Source of the DNA: Kocuria rhizophila DC2201
GTDB lineage: Bacteria > Actinomycetota > Actinomycetes > Actinomycetales > Micrococcaceae
Direction: 5' to 3'
Length of the DNA: 64,000 bases
NCBI RefSeq assembly: GCF_000010285.1
Contig: NC_010617.1
Coordinates: 620,001 to 684,000 of the forward strand
Part shown: positions 1 through 7,393 of the stretch, in pieces
How positions within the stretch are numbered: the stretch's first letter is position 1
Layout: every line of letters begins with the position of its first letter
Position numbers and translations under genes: made by a program
Notes under the pieces: model-generated
Seen by the model: only the letters and a program-made list of their open reading frames with translations
Databases searched by the model: none
Told to the model about the DNA's origin: nothing

Positions 1-1
1 C

Positions 2-30
2 AACCTGCGGAACCCTGTGAACCGCAGGTT
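2..30. terminator. hairpin upstream of tRNA-Met
   Basis: A 9-bp perfect inverted repeat (AACCTGCGG / CCGCAGGTT) with an 11-nt loop lies just before the tRNA. There is no T-tract. It may end an upstream transcript outside the window or be a tRNA processing structure; the role is inferred. Confidence 0.35.
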
Positions 31-43
31 TCATCCATGATGT

Positions 44-117
44 GGCGGTGTAGCTCAGCTGGTTAGAGCGCACGACTCATAATCGTGAGGTCGACGGATC
101 GAGCCCGTCCACCGCTA
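44..117 (+). tRNA. tRNA-Met (CAT), elongator type
   Basis: A 74-nt cloverleaf can be drawn. The acceptor stem GGCGGTG pairs with CACCGCT, closing on a G-U pair. The D arm contains AGCTCAGCTGGTTAGAGC. The anticodon stem CACGA/TCGTG encloses CTCATAA with anticodon CAT at 78-80. The T arm is GACGG-ATCGAGC-CCGTC and the discriminator is A117. CCA is not encoded. The acceptor begins with a G-U/G-C pair rather than the unpaired first base of initiator tRNA, so elongator Met is preferred; tRNA-Ile2 (lysidine-modified CAT) is the alternative. Confidence 0.93.
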
Positions 118-124
118 CTGTTCA

Positions 125-156
125 GGCGCCGTTCCCCTCGGGGAGCGGCGCCTTTT
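125..156 (+). terminator. Rho-independent terminator after tRNA-Met
   Basis: GGCGCCGTTC at 125-134 pairs (one G-U) with GAGCGGCGCC ending at 152, followed directly by TTTT at 153-156. It lies 7 nt past the tRNA 3' end. Confidence 0.8.
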
Positions 157-254
157 CCGTGCCCGGCTCCGCCGCCGGCCCCGGACCCGACGAGCGCGAG
201 GGCAGCGTCCCGGGGCCGAGCGGCGTCGTCGGGCCCGGTGCGAGCGGGGGCCGA

Positions 255-260
255 TAGGCT
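255..260 (+). promoter_or_regulatory. -10 element (TAGGCT) for the dehydratase-murB genes
   Basis: TAGGCT fits the actinobacterial TANNNT -10 pattern and would start transcription near 267, giving a leader of about 28 nt that contains the GAGGAG ribosome-binding site. No good -35 is visible. The 14-mer TAGGCTGGGGCGCA here recurs exactly before the IclR gene at 44026. Confidence 0.45.
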
Positions 261-294
261 GGGGCGCAAAGCCGTCCGTCGAATCGAGGAGACC

Positions 295-744
295 ATGGCC
301 GTATCCGCTGACGTGGTGGGCACCACCTACCCGTCCATCCCTGCGTACCAGGTGGGGCGCGAGAAGATCCGCGAGTTCGCCACGGCCGTGAAGGCCTCGG
401 ATCCCGTGCACCACGACGTCGCCGCGGCGCAGGCCGCCGGGTACGCGGACCTCGTGGCGCCGCCCACGTTCGCCATCGTGGTCTCCCAGCGGGCCGACGC
501 CGCCCTGGTGAACGACCCGGAGGCCGGGATCGACTTCTCCCGCGTGGTCCACGCGGACCAGCGCTTCACGCATCACCGGCCCATCGTGGCCGGGGACGAG
601 CTGACGGCCGCCGTCACGGTGGACGCCGTGCGCCCGCTCGGCTCGGGCGCCATGGTGACGTCCCGCGTGGAGGTCACCACGGTGGAGGGGGAGAAGGTGG
701 CGACCACCGTGTCGTCGCTGCTCGTGCGAGGAGAGGACCAGTGA
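295..744 (+). CDS. MaoC/FAS1-like dehydratase N-terminal-domain protein (HadA/UPF0336-like)
   Basis: This 149-residue single hot-dog-fold protein resembles the UPF0336/HadA family. In mycobacteria, HadA is the substrate-binding partner of HadB in the (3R)-hydroxyacyl-ACP dehydratase of fatty-acid synthase II. The segment KASDPVHHD (about residues 33-41) sits where the hydratase motif falls but lacks the full D-x-N-P-x-H signature, as expected for the non-catalytic partner. ATG at 295 is chosen because GAGGAG lies 6-7 nt upstream; a longer frame opening at 85 would run through the tRNA. The stop overlaps the next start (GTGA at 741), so the two subunits are translationally coupled. The lipid actually dehydrated in this organism is not known from sequence. 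Confidence 0.88.
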   Translation: MAVSADVVGTTYPSIPAYQVGREKIREFATAVKASDPVHHDVAAAQAAGYADLVAPPTFAIVVSQRADAALVNDPEAGIDFSRVVHADQRFTHHRPIVAGDELTAAVTVDAVRPLGSGAMVTSRVEVTTVEGEKVATTVSSLLVRGEDQ

Positions 745-1223
745 CCGTGGAGTTCGAGACCCTCGAGAAGGGCCAGCAGATCGGCGAACGGCGCATCGAG
801 GTGTCCCGCGCGGACCTCGTGGCCTACGCGGGCGCGTCCGGGGACATGAACCCCATCCACTGGAACGAGGCGTTCGCCCGCTCCGTGGGCCTGCCGAACG
901 TGATCGCCCACGGCATGTTCACCATGGGCGCAGCCGTGGGGCTCGTGACCGAGTGGGCCGGTGATCCGGGTGCCGTGGTGGACTACCAGACGCGGTTCAC
1001 CAAGCCCGTGGTGGTGCCCAACGCGTACGGCACGGCGGTGGAGCCGAGCACCACGCTCACGGTGAGCGGGGTGGTCGGGGCACTCGACGCCGAGGCCCGC
1101 ACCGCGCGCGTGGACCTCGCCGTGACCGCACCGGACCTCTCCGCGCCGGACGCGGACCCGGCTTCCGCCGCACCGCTCAAGGTGCTCGTCAAGGCCCAGG
1201 CCGTCGTGAGGTTCCCACACTAG
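741..1223 (+). CDS. MaoC-like (R)-specific enoyl hydratase/dehydratase (HadB-like)
   Basis: This 160-residue MaoC-domain protein carries the hydratase-2 signature G34-D35-M-N37-P-I-H40; D35 and H40 are the expected catalytic pair. It should pair with the preceding HadA-like subunit to dehydrate 3-hydroxyacyl thioesters. The GTG start overlaps the upstream stop by 4 nt. The C-terminal third (about residues 115-145) contains an Asp/Ala/Pro-rich insert. murB begins 11 nt downstream, an association seen in other actinobacteria. FAS-II-like function is inferred from family and pairing. Confidence 0.9.
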   Translation: MTVEFETLEKGQQIGERRIEVSRADLVAYAGASGDMNPIHWNEAFARSVGLPNVIAHGMFTMGAAVGLVTEWAGDPGAVVDYQTRFTKPVVVPNAYGTAVEPSTTLTVSGVVGALDAEARTARVDLAVTAPDLSAPDADPASAAPLKVLVKAQAVVRFPH

Positions 1224-1226
1224 GAT
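1221..1226 (+). promoter_or_regulatory. Leaderless-type -10 (TAGGAT) for murB
   Basis: TAGGAT followed by 8 nt and then ATG at 1235 is the spacing of actinobacterial leaderless transcripts. It lies over the stop of the preceding gene and would give murB its own promoter. No convincing -35 or Shine-Dalgarno sequence is present. Confidence 0.55.
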
Positions 1227-1234
1227 TGACCACC

Positions 1235-2500
1235 ATGACTGCACCGCGCCTCTCCCAGCTCACGACCACGGCCGTGGGCGGCCCCGTCTCCCGCTACGTC
1301 GAGGCCGGCGCGGAGGAGGACCTCGTGGCGGCGGTCTCCCGTGCCGATCGCGCGGGGGAGCGGGTGCTCGTGGTGGGCGGGGGGTCCAACATCCTCGCCT
1401 CGGACGAGCCGTTCGAGGGCACGGTGGTGCTCGTGGGCACGCGCGGGTTCACGGTCTCGGATCCTTCCCGCGCGGCGGACCACACGGGCGCAGGCGACGA
1501 CGCCGCCCGCGGGCCGGCCGCCGGATCTCCCGACGGCGGGGCCCACCACGGCAGTGACCGGCATCTGCACCCGGCCGACGGCGGCACCGCGACCGCGACC
1601 GGGGGTGACGCCTGGGACGAGCGCTCCGTGCTCGTGGAGGCGGCCGCCGGGCACCCGTGGGACGACCTCGTCCGAGAGACCGTGGAGCTCGGGCTCGCCG
1701 GGCTGGAAACCCTCTCCGGGATCCCGGGCACCACCGGCGCCACCCCGGTGCAGAACGTGGGCGCCTACGGCTCGGAGGTCTCCCAGAACATCGTCGCCGT
1801 GCGCGTGTGGGACCGGCAGGAGCAGCGGCGACGGACGTTCTCCTTCGAGGACCTGCAGTTCTCCTACCGGGACTCCCTGCTCAAGCGCAGCATGGACCAC
1901 GGCTCCCCGCGCTACGTGGTGCTCTCCGTGACGTTCCGCCTGGAGCGCCGGGAGGACTCTACTCCCGTCCGCTACGCGCAGCTGGCCACGGCCCTGGGCG
2001 TGGAGGTGGGGGAGCGCGCCCCGCTGGCCACGGTGCGGGAGACCGTCCTGCGACTGCGGGCGGGCAAGGGCATGGTGCTGGACCCCGCGGACCGGGACAC
2101 CTTCAGCACGGGCTCCTTCTTCACGAACCCCGTGGTGCCCGAGCACGAGCTCACGGACCGGATCCCCGCGGACGCCCCCCGGTACCCGGTGCTGGACGCC
2201 CGCGGGGGCACGGTGGAGGGCGCCGTGAAGTTCTCCGCGGCGTGGCTCATCGACCACGCCGGCTTCGGCAAGGGCTTCGGGCTGCCCGGCACGCGCAACG
2301 AGCTGCTGGACCTGGTCGGGGAGGACGTCGCCGGGGGACGGGCGTCCCTGTCCGGCAAGCACACCCTGGCCATGACCAACCGGGGCGAGGCCTCGGGGGA
2401 GGACGTCGCGGCCGTGGCCCGCACCGTGCAGCACGGGGTGGAGCAGGTCTTCGGCGTGCGCCTGGAGCCGGAACCGGTGCTGCTCGGGCTGTCCCTGTGA
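1235..2500 (+). CDS. murB: UDP-N-acetylmuramate dehydrogenase MurB
   Basis: MurB is the cytoplasmic NADPH/FAD reductase that turns UDP-GlcNAc-enolpyruvate into UDP-MurNAc for peptidoglycan. The protein has 421 residues. The FAD-binding segment V-G-G-G-S-N-I-L is at about 46-54, SGIPGTTGATPVQNVGAYG is mid-protein, TGSFFTNP carries the catalytic serine, and the C-terminal LEPEPVLLG contains the conserved glutamate. Residues about 79-130 form a Gly/Asp/His/Thr-rich low-complexity insert in the FAD domain, making it longer than the usual 300-370 residues. ATG 1235 is preferred over TTG 1226 because a leaderless -10 sits exactly 8 nt upstream of it. Confidence 0.93.
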   Translation: MTAPRLSQLTTTAVGGPVSRYVEAGAEEDLVAAVSRADRAGERVLVVGGGSNILASDEPFEGTVVLVGTRGFTVSDPSRAADHTGAGDDAARGPAAGSPDGGAHHGSDRHLHPADGGTATATGGDAWDERSVLVEAAAGHPWDDLVRETVELGLAGLETLSGIPGTTGATPVQNVGAYGSEVSQNIVAVRVWDRQEQRRRTFSFEDLQFSYRDSLLKRSMDHGSPRYVVLSVTFRLERREDSTPVRYAQLATALGVEVGERAPLATVRETVLRLRAGKGMVLDPADRDTFSTGSFFTNPVVPEHELTDRIPADAPRYPVLDARGGTVEGAVKFSAAWLIDHAGFGKGFGLPGTRNELLDLVGEDVAGGRASLSGKHTLAMTNRGEASGEDVAAVARTVQHGVEQVFGVRLEPEPVLLGLSL

Positions 2501-2552
2501 CGGGCGTGCCCCGCACGCTCACCCCGCGCGCCGTGGCCCCGGTGGTGCTGTC

Positions 2553-2960
2553 GTGAGCTCCGAGTTCCACGAGGAGATCGAGCGCGGCGAACGCGGAGGC
2601 AAGGTGCACCAGGCCGTCCTGCGGCTGCGCGCGTGGTCCGAGCGCCATCCCGCGCTGCGGGTACTGCACAAGCTCATCGTGATCGTGCTGGGCGGTGTGC
2701 TGGGGCTCGCGGGGATCATCATGCTGGTCACCCCGGGGCCGGGCTGGCTGTTCATCTTCCTGGGCCTGGGGGTGTGGAGTACCGAGTTCGAGTGGGCGCA
2801 CCGGCTCAACCTGCGCATCAAGCGCGCGGCGCTGCGGGTGTGGCGCTGGTGGTCGAACCTCCTGGCCGGGTGGCGCTACCGCCGGGCCCGGGACAAACCC
2901 CATGCGTGGGTGCAGGGACCGCGGCACATGCGTGCCACGGACCCTTCGACACGTCAGTGA
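2553..2960 (+). CDS. PGPGW-motif membrane protein (TIGR02611 family)
   Basis: This 135-residue actinobacterial membrane protein of unknown function has the family motif P-G-P-G-W (about residues 62-66) between two hydrophobic segments (about 41-59 and 63-78). Charged flanks follow: an acidic/basic N-terminus and an Arg/Trp-rich C-terminus. The GTG start lies 52 nt after murB, so it is probably co-transcribed. Membrane location is clear from hydrophobicity; no reaction can be assigned. Confidence 0.82.
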   Translation: MSSEFHEEIERGERGGKVHQAVLRLRAWSERHPALRVLHKLIVIVLGGVLGLAGIIMLVTPGPGWLFIFLGLGVWSTEFEWAHRLNLRIKRAALRVWRWWSNLLAGWRYRRARDKPHAWVQGPRHMRATDPSTRQ

Positions 2961-3045
2961 CCACGGCGACCGCTGCACGCGAGCCGCGGCACTGACGAGG
3001 GGCCGCCGTCGCGGGGGCCACGTCTCCGGACGGTAACCAGCCGAC

Positions 3046-4182
3046 TCAGAGGGTCCCGAGGGCGATCTTGAGCATGCGCCGCACGGGTTCGGCCGCGCCC
3101 CACAGCAGCTGGTCACCCACGGTGAACGCGGAGATGTGCTGCGGTCCCATGGACAGGGTGCGGATGCGGCCCACGGGAATCTGCAGCGACCCGGAGGCGG
3201 CCACGGGGGTGAGGTCCCTCATGGTGTCCTCCCTGGTGTTGGGCACCACGGTGGCCCACTCGTTGTCCGCGTCCAGGATCCGCTCGATCTCGGGCACGGG
3301 GATCTCCTCGCGCAGCTTGAGGGTCAGCGCCTGGGAGTGGGAGCGCATGGCGGCGATCCGCACGCACAGCCCGTCCACCGGGATGGTGGTGTCCCCGGAG
3401 CGGCCCAGGATCTTGTTGGTCTCCGCCTGGGCCTTCCACTCCTCACGGGACTGACCGTTGCCGAGGTCCGCGTCGATCCAGGGGATGAGCGAGCCCGCCA
3501 GGGGCACACCGAACTGGGTGGTGTCCAGTTCCCCGCCGCGCTGGGCGGCGAGCACGGCGCGGTCGATCTCCAGGATCGCGGACGCCGGATCGGCCAGCTG
3601 CTCGGCCACGGTGGCGTTGAGGTCCCCGAACTGCCGCAGCACCTCCCGCATGTGGCGGGCACCGCCGCCGGAGGCCGCCTGGTAGGTCATGGAGGTGGCC
3701 CACTCCACCAGCCCGTTGCGGAACAGACCGCCCAGGCCCATGAGCATGCAGGAGACCGTGCAGTTGCCGCCCACGAAGTCCTTGACGCCCCGGTCCAGGG
3801 CGGCGTCGATGACGTCCCGGTTGACGGGGTCCAGCACGATCACGGCGTCGTCGTCCATGCGCAGCGTGGAGGCGGCGTCGATCCAGATCCCGTCCCAGCC
3901 GGCGGCGCGCAGCGCACCGTGGACGGCCGTGGTGTAGTCCCCGCCCTGCGTGGTCACGAGCACCGGGAGCTTGGCCAGCGCGTCGAGGTCGTGGGCGTCC
4001 TGCAGGGTGCCGGTGTCCCCGAGTCCCTCGATCCCCGGTGCCGGGCCTCCCGCGGCGGAGGTGGAGAAGAACACGGGGTCCAGCTCCGCGAAGTCGTTCT
4101 CGGCGCGCAGGCGGTCCATGAGCACGGAGCCGACCATGCCGCGCCAACCGATGAAACCTACGGCGGCGGGGTGTGAAGTCAT
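3046..4182 (-). CDS. asd: Aspartate-semialdehyde dehydrogenase
   Basis: Asd reduces aspartyl phosphate to aspartate semialdehyde with NADPH, the branch point to lysine/diaminopimelate, threonine and methionine. The 378-residue protein has the N-terminal NADP motif [11 protein letters not shown] (residues 9-19) and the catalytic cysteine C141 in [11 protein letters not shown]. This signature is that of the enterobacterial-type Asd (E. coli [22 protein letters not shown]) rather than the VGATG-type usual in Gram-positives. The ATG at 4182 is supported by a leaderless -10 7 nt upstream; an open frame to 4386 has no good start. lysC is not adjacent. It is convergent with the PGPGW gene. Confidence 0.94.
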   Translation of the reverse strand: MTSHPAAVGFIGWRGMVGSVLMDRLRAENDFAELDPVFFSTSAAGGPAPGIEGLGDTGTLQDAHDLDALAKLPVLVTTQGGDYTTAVHGALRAAGWDGIWIDAASTLRMDDDAVIVLDPVNRDVIDAALDRGVKDFVGGNCTVSCMLMGLGGLFRNGLVEWATSMTYQAASGGGARHMREVLRQFGDLNATVAEQLADPASAILEIDRAVLAAQRGGELDTTQFGVPLAGSLIPWIDADLGNGQSREEWKAQAETNKILGRSGDTTIPVDGLCVRIAAMRSHSQALTLKLREEIPVPEIERILDADNEWATVVPNTREDTMRDLTPVAASGSLQIPVGRIRTLSMGPQHISAFTVGDQLLWGAAEPVRRMLKIALGTL

Positions 4183-4189
4183 GCCGCCC

Positions 4190-4195
4190 AGTCTA
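4190..4195 (-). promoter_or_regulatory. Leaderless-type -10 (TAGACT) for asd
   Basis: Read on the minus strand, TAGACT is followed by 7 nt (GGGCGGC) and the asd ATG, with no Shine-Dalgarno. This matches the TANNNT-N7-ATG leaderless architecture. Confidence 0.6.
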
Positions 4196-4392
4196 GCCAG
4201 GGCCCGTGCAGCGCCGACCCGCGCAGAGCGGCCTCCCGCCCCTGCCCGCGGTGGCGGGTGGGGAGGCCGTGGCCCGGACCGGGGGAGCCGGCGTGGGACG
4301 CCGCCCGGACGGGGCCGAGGTCGACCCGCACAGGACGGGGATGCCTGCGCGGGTCGCCCGGACGCGGAGCACACCCCGCCGAACAAGCCCCG

Positions 4393-4417
4393 GACCCGGG
4401 GGCCGGTGCCCCGGGTC
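4393..4417 (-). terminator. Hairpin terminator after the GNAT gene
   Basis: GACCCGGGG / CCCCGGGTC, a 9-bp perfect stem with a 7-nt loop, directly abuts the stop codon of the GNAT gene. There is no T-tract. It would end the minus-strand folA-GNAT transcript. Confidence 0.5.
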
Positions 4418-4762
4418 TCAGCTCTCGGCGCGCGGATCCGGGGTGGTGGCCAGCAGGTCCCGGTAGGAGGGAAAACGGTCCATGAAATCCTGCACGTAGC
4501 TGCACGTGGCCCGGACCCTCGTGCCGCGCTCGCGGTACTCGTCCAGCACGCGGGTCACGAGCGTGCGGGCGTAGCCGCGGCGTCCGAAGGCCTCGGAGAT
4601 GATGGTGTGCTGCAGGTCCACGGTGCCGTCCGGCAGCACCTCCACGCCCAGGAAACCGATGTACTGCCCGCCGTCCCACAGCTCGTAGCGGGAGTCGTCG
4701 TGGTTGGGCACGATCCGCAGCTCGGGGCTCGTGATGGTGCTCGGTGTGCTCTCGTCGCTCAC
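4418..4762 (-). CDS. Small GNAT-family N-acetyltransferase (YjdJ/NATD1-like)
   Basis: This 114-residue protein looks like the minimal GNAT fold typical of the Gcn5-related NATD1/YidJ-like group. It has an N-terminal strand pair ([19 protein letters not shown]), the acyl-CoA pyrophosphate loop in [19 protein letters not shown], and a C-terminal [13 protein letters not shown] segment. The GTG start at 4762 is chosen because GGAGGAG lies 8-9 nt upstream; an in-frame ATG further upstream lacks this. It follows folA by 37 nt on the same strand and may be co-transcribed. The substrate is unknown. Confidence 0.85.
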   Translation of the reverse strand: MSDESTPSTITSPELRIVPNHDDSRYELWDGGQYIGFLGVEVLPDGTVDLQHTIISEAFGRRGYARTLVTRVLDEYRERGTRVRATCSYVQDFMDRFPSYRDLLATTPDPRAES

Positions 4763-4799
4763 GGGGGACTCCTCCACTCGGTGTGTGTGGGACATCACG

Positions 4800-5468
4800 C
4801 TACCCCACGGGGGTACGCGTCCACTCGTCGATCCGGAACCAGGTGCCGTTGCGCGCCTCCGTCCAGCCCGCCACCTCACGGCGGGACCAGGAGCCGTCCA
4901 GTGCGGGGGCGTGGGTGTCCCCGGTGACGTCCAGGTCCACGGTGGTCACCAGGGCCCGGGTCAGCGGCAGCGGACGGTGGGACACGGCCTCGCGCCACAC
5001 GCCCGGCCCGCCGATCACCCACACCTCGCGGGCGGGCTCCTCGTGCTCCGGTCCGGGAGCCGCCAGCAGGGACACGGCGAGCTCCAGCGCCTCGGCGTAG
5101 GAACCCACGGCCCACACGCGCTCGCCGTCCGCGGGCACGGACTCGGGGCGGGACGTGATCACGATGTTCGGGCGTCCCGGCAGCGGGCGGAACTGCTCGG
5201 GGAAGGACTCCCACGTGCGCCGACCCATGATCACGGGGTGCCCGATGGTGGTGCGCGCGAAGAACTTCAGGTCCTCGGACAGGTGCCACGGGATCCCGCC
5301 GTCCACCCCGATCACGCCGTCGGGACTCTGCGCCCAGATGGCCCCCACCACGGCGCCGCCCGGGCCGACGCCGCCCGCGCCGGGGCCGCTCGCGGACGGG
5401 GCGCGAGCGGCGTCGTCGTCCGCCGGGGGCCGCGTCCGGGACGGGGAGGGGAAACGGTCCGAGCTCAC
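4800..5468 (-). CDS. folA: Dihydrofolate reductase
   Basis: DHFR reduces dihydrofolate, regenerated from thymidylate synthesis, to tetrahydrofolate. The protein has 222 residues, longer than the usual 160-190 because of an N-terminal extension of about 38 residues rich in Pro/Ala/Gly/Asp. The DHFR core begins at [15 protein letters not shown], followed by [14 protein letters not shown] (substrate/NADPH Met20-loop region), [14 protein letters not shown] and [11 protein letters not shown]. The GTG start overlaps the thyA stop by 4 nt (GTGA), so folA is translationally coupled to thyA, whose product dihydrofolate is its substrate. Confidence 0.94.
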   Translation of the reverse strand: MSSDRFPSPSRTRPPADDDAARAPSASGPGAGGVGPGGAVVGAIWAQSPDGVIGVDGGIPWHLSEDLKFFARTTIGHPVIMGRRTWESFPEQFRPLPGRPNIVITSRPESVPADGERVWAVGSYAEALELAVSLLAAPGPEHEEPAREVWVIGGPGVWREAVSHRPLPLTRALVTTVDLDVTGDTHAPALDGSWSRREVAGWTEARNGTWFRIDEWTRTPVG

Positions 5469-6286
5469 ACCGCCACCGGAGCCTTGATGCCGGGGTGGTG
5501 CTGGTAGCCCTCCACCGCGAAGTCCTCGAAGCGGTAGTCGAAGATCGAGTCCGGGCGGCGCGTGAGCCGCAGCGTGGGGTACGGGTAGGGCTCGCGCGCG
5601 AGCTGCGTGCGCACCTGCTCCAGGTGGTTGGTGTAGATGTGGCAGTCACCGCCGGTCCACACGAACTCGCCGGGCACCAGGTCGCACTGCTGGGCCACCA
5701 TCACGGTGAGCAGCGCGTAGGAGGCGATGTTGAACGGCACCCCCAGGAACAGGTCCGCGGAGCGCTGGTAGAGCTGGCAGCTCAGGGCGTCCGGGCCGTC
5801 CTCGCGCGGCTGCACGTAGAACTGGAACAGCGCGTGGCACGGCGGCAGCGCCATCCGGTCCACCTCCGCGGGATTCCACGCCGTGACGATGTGCCGCCGG
5901 GAGTCCGGGGTGGTGCGGATGGACTCGACCACGCGCGCGATCTGGTCGATCGTCTCTCCGTGCCCGGCGGGCCAGCTGCGCCACTGCACGCCGTACACCG
6001 GGCCCAGGTCCCCGTTCTCGTCCGCCCACTCGTCCCAGATGCTCACGCCGCGCTCCTGCAGCCAGCGCACGTTGGAGGAGCCGGAGAGGAACCACAGCAG
6101 CTCGAGCGCCAGGGAGCGGAAGTGCACGCGCTTGGTGGTCAGCAGGGGGAAAGAGTGGCTGAGGTCGTAGCGGATCTGGCGCCCGAACACCGACAGCGTC
6201 CCGGTCCCGGTGCGGTCCGTCTTGGGCGTCCCGTGCTCCAGGACGTCCCGCAGCAGGTCCTCGTACGGTGTGGGGATCTCGGTCAT
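5465..6286 (-). CDS. thyA: Thymidylate synthase (ThyA, folate-dependent)
   Basis: ThyA methylates dUMP to dTMP using methylene-tetrahydrofolate, releasing dihydrofolate. The 273-residue length is typical. Visible motifs are the phosphate-binding [11 protein letters not shown] near residue 25, the catalytic cysteine C150 in [12 protein letters not shown], and the [20 protein letters not shown] substrate segment. The sequence extends to the conserved C-terminus ending PVAV. GAGAGGAGAG precedes the ATG. It is the first gene of the thyA-folA pair. Confidence 0.96.
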   Translation of the reverse strand: MTEIPTPYEDLLRDVLEHGTPKTDRTGTGTLSVFGRQIRYDLSHSFPLLTTKRVHFRSLALELLWFLSGSSNVRWLQERGVSIWDEWADENGDLGPVYGVQWRSWPAGHGETIDQIARVVESIRTTPDSRRHIVTAWNPAEVDRMALPPCHALFQFYVQPREDGPDALSCQLYQRSADLFLGVPFNIASYALLTVMVAQQCDLVPGEFVWTGGDCHIYTNHLEQVRTQLAREPYPYPTLRLTRRPDSIFDYRFEDFAVEGYQHHPGIKAPVAV

Positions 6287-6340
6287 GGCTCTCCTCTCAC
6301 GACGCCGCTCGCTCGCGTCGCGCTGTCTGCGTGCGGGGGT

Positions 6341-6358
6341 CGCGGTGGCACCACCGCG
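6341..6358 (-). terminator. Hairpin between the Nudix gene and thyA
   Basis: CGCGGTGG/CCACCGCG forms an 8-bp perfect stem 6 nt downstream of the Nudix stop, in the gap before thyA. No T-run follows, so its termination strength is uncertain. Confidence 0.4.
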
Positions 6359-6364
6359 CGGTGG

Positions 6365-7315
6365 TCAGTCGTCGAACGGGGAGATGATCTCGAACGCCAC
6401 GGCGCGCGAGTGCTGGGAGCCGCGCGGCATGTGCAGCACGATCATCTGGCCCGGGCTCAGGTACGGGTCCGTGTTTGGCAGCTGCGCGGCCATCCCCGAG
6501 GGCATGTGCTTGGCGAGCACCTCGAGCACCGTGGGCAGCACCGGGCGGTGGGTGCACAGCACCACGGGCCGCTCGGTGTCGAAGAGCTGCTCCGTGACCT
6601 GTGCGGCCCGCTTGGGGTGGCGCTTGTGCGTGGCCTCGGTGAGCTGCGAGCGCTCCTTGACCTTCACGCCGTGCTTCTTGGCGTAGGGCACCACGGTGGA
6701 CATGCAGCGCAGCCACGGTGAGGTGACCACGCGCTCGGGCTGCCACGCCGCGAGCAGCCGGGTCACGGCCAGGGCCTGCCGCTTGCCGGTGGCCGCGAGG
6801 GGGCGGTCCCCCTCGGCGCGCTGCCACGAGGAGCGGGGCTTGGCCTTGGCGTGGCGGATCACGATCACGGGGCGGGTGGCCAGGCTCGCCCGGGAGTGCA
6901 GCCGCAGCAGCTCGTCCAGGGGAGCGCGGTCGTCCGTGTTGGTGAGCATCTCCCGGGCCTGCTCCGGGGTCACCCACCTCATCACGTCCACCTCGTCGTC
7001 CTCGGGCACGGCGCGGGCGTTCGGGGGAACCTCGGCGGCCCAGTAGCGCACCAGCTTGTCGTGGCCGCGCACCTTATACTCGGAGTCCGCGAGGTGCACG
7101 CCCAGGGTGATGCGCAGCCCGGTCTCCTCGCGCAGCTCGCGCACGGCGGTCTCGGGCAGGGTCTCCCCGGAGTCCTGCTTGCCCTTGGGCCAGGACCAGT
7201 CGTCGTAGCGCGGGCGGTGGATCACCAGCACCTGCAGCTCGCCGTCCACCACCCGCCAGCAGAGACACCCCGCGGCGAGGATGTCGTACTTGCCCGTGGT
7301 GGTGTTCTTCGCCAT
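6365..7315 (-). CDS. Nudix hydrolase fused to a histidine-phosphatase domain (MutT1-like)
   Basis: This 316-residue two-domain protein has an N-terminal Nudix domain with a complete box, G45-x5-E51-x7-R59-E60-x-x-E-E-T-G, inside GKQDSGETLPETAVRELREE. A C-terminal SixA/phosphoglycerate-mutase-like phosphatase follows, with the catalytic R-H-A-K motif at 154-157. This is the architecture of mycobacterial MutT1, which hydrolyses 8-oxo-(d)GTP and diadenosine polyphosphates; that activity is inferred by analogy. GGAGAG lies 7 nt before the ATG. It is downstream of mshD and glnR on the same strand, separated by a GC-rich hairpin. Confidence 0.9.
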   Translation of the reverse strand: MAKNTTTGKYDILAAGCLCWRVVDGELQVLVIHRPRYDDWSWPKGKQDSGETLPETAVRELREETGLRITLGVHLADSEYKVRGHDKLVRYWAAEVPPNARAVPEDDEVDVMRWVTPEQAREMLTNTDDRAPLDELLRLHSRASLATRPVIVIRHAKAKPRSSWQRAEGDRPLAATGKRQALAVTRLLAAWQPERVVTSPWLRCMSTVVPYAKKHGVKVKERSQLTEATHKRHPKRAAQVTEQLFDTERPVVLCTHRPVLPTVLEVLAKHMPSGMAAQLPNTDPYLSPGQMIVLHMPRGSQHSRAVAFEIISPFDD

Positions 7316-7343
7316 GGTCTGCTCTCCGTGCTCAGAAGCTCAT

Positions 7344-7370
7344 GCCCCACCCGCATGGGCGGGGCGGGGA
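7344..7370 (-). terminator. GC-rich hairpin after mshD
   Basis: Imperfect inverted repeat, CCCCACCCGC with GCGGGGCGGGG around an ATG loop, in the 78-bp gap between mshD and the Nudix gene. A weak or partial terminator is possible. Confidence 0.35.
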
Positions 7371-7393
7371 TCCGGTAACGATGGTAGTGGTGC

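Noticed and set aside
21-30. Partial second tRNA copy (AACCGCAGGTT shared with tRNA-Trp)
   Set aside because: Only 11 bases match and no cloverleaf can be formed; it is one arm of a local hairpin.
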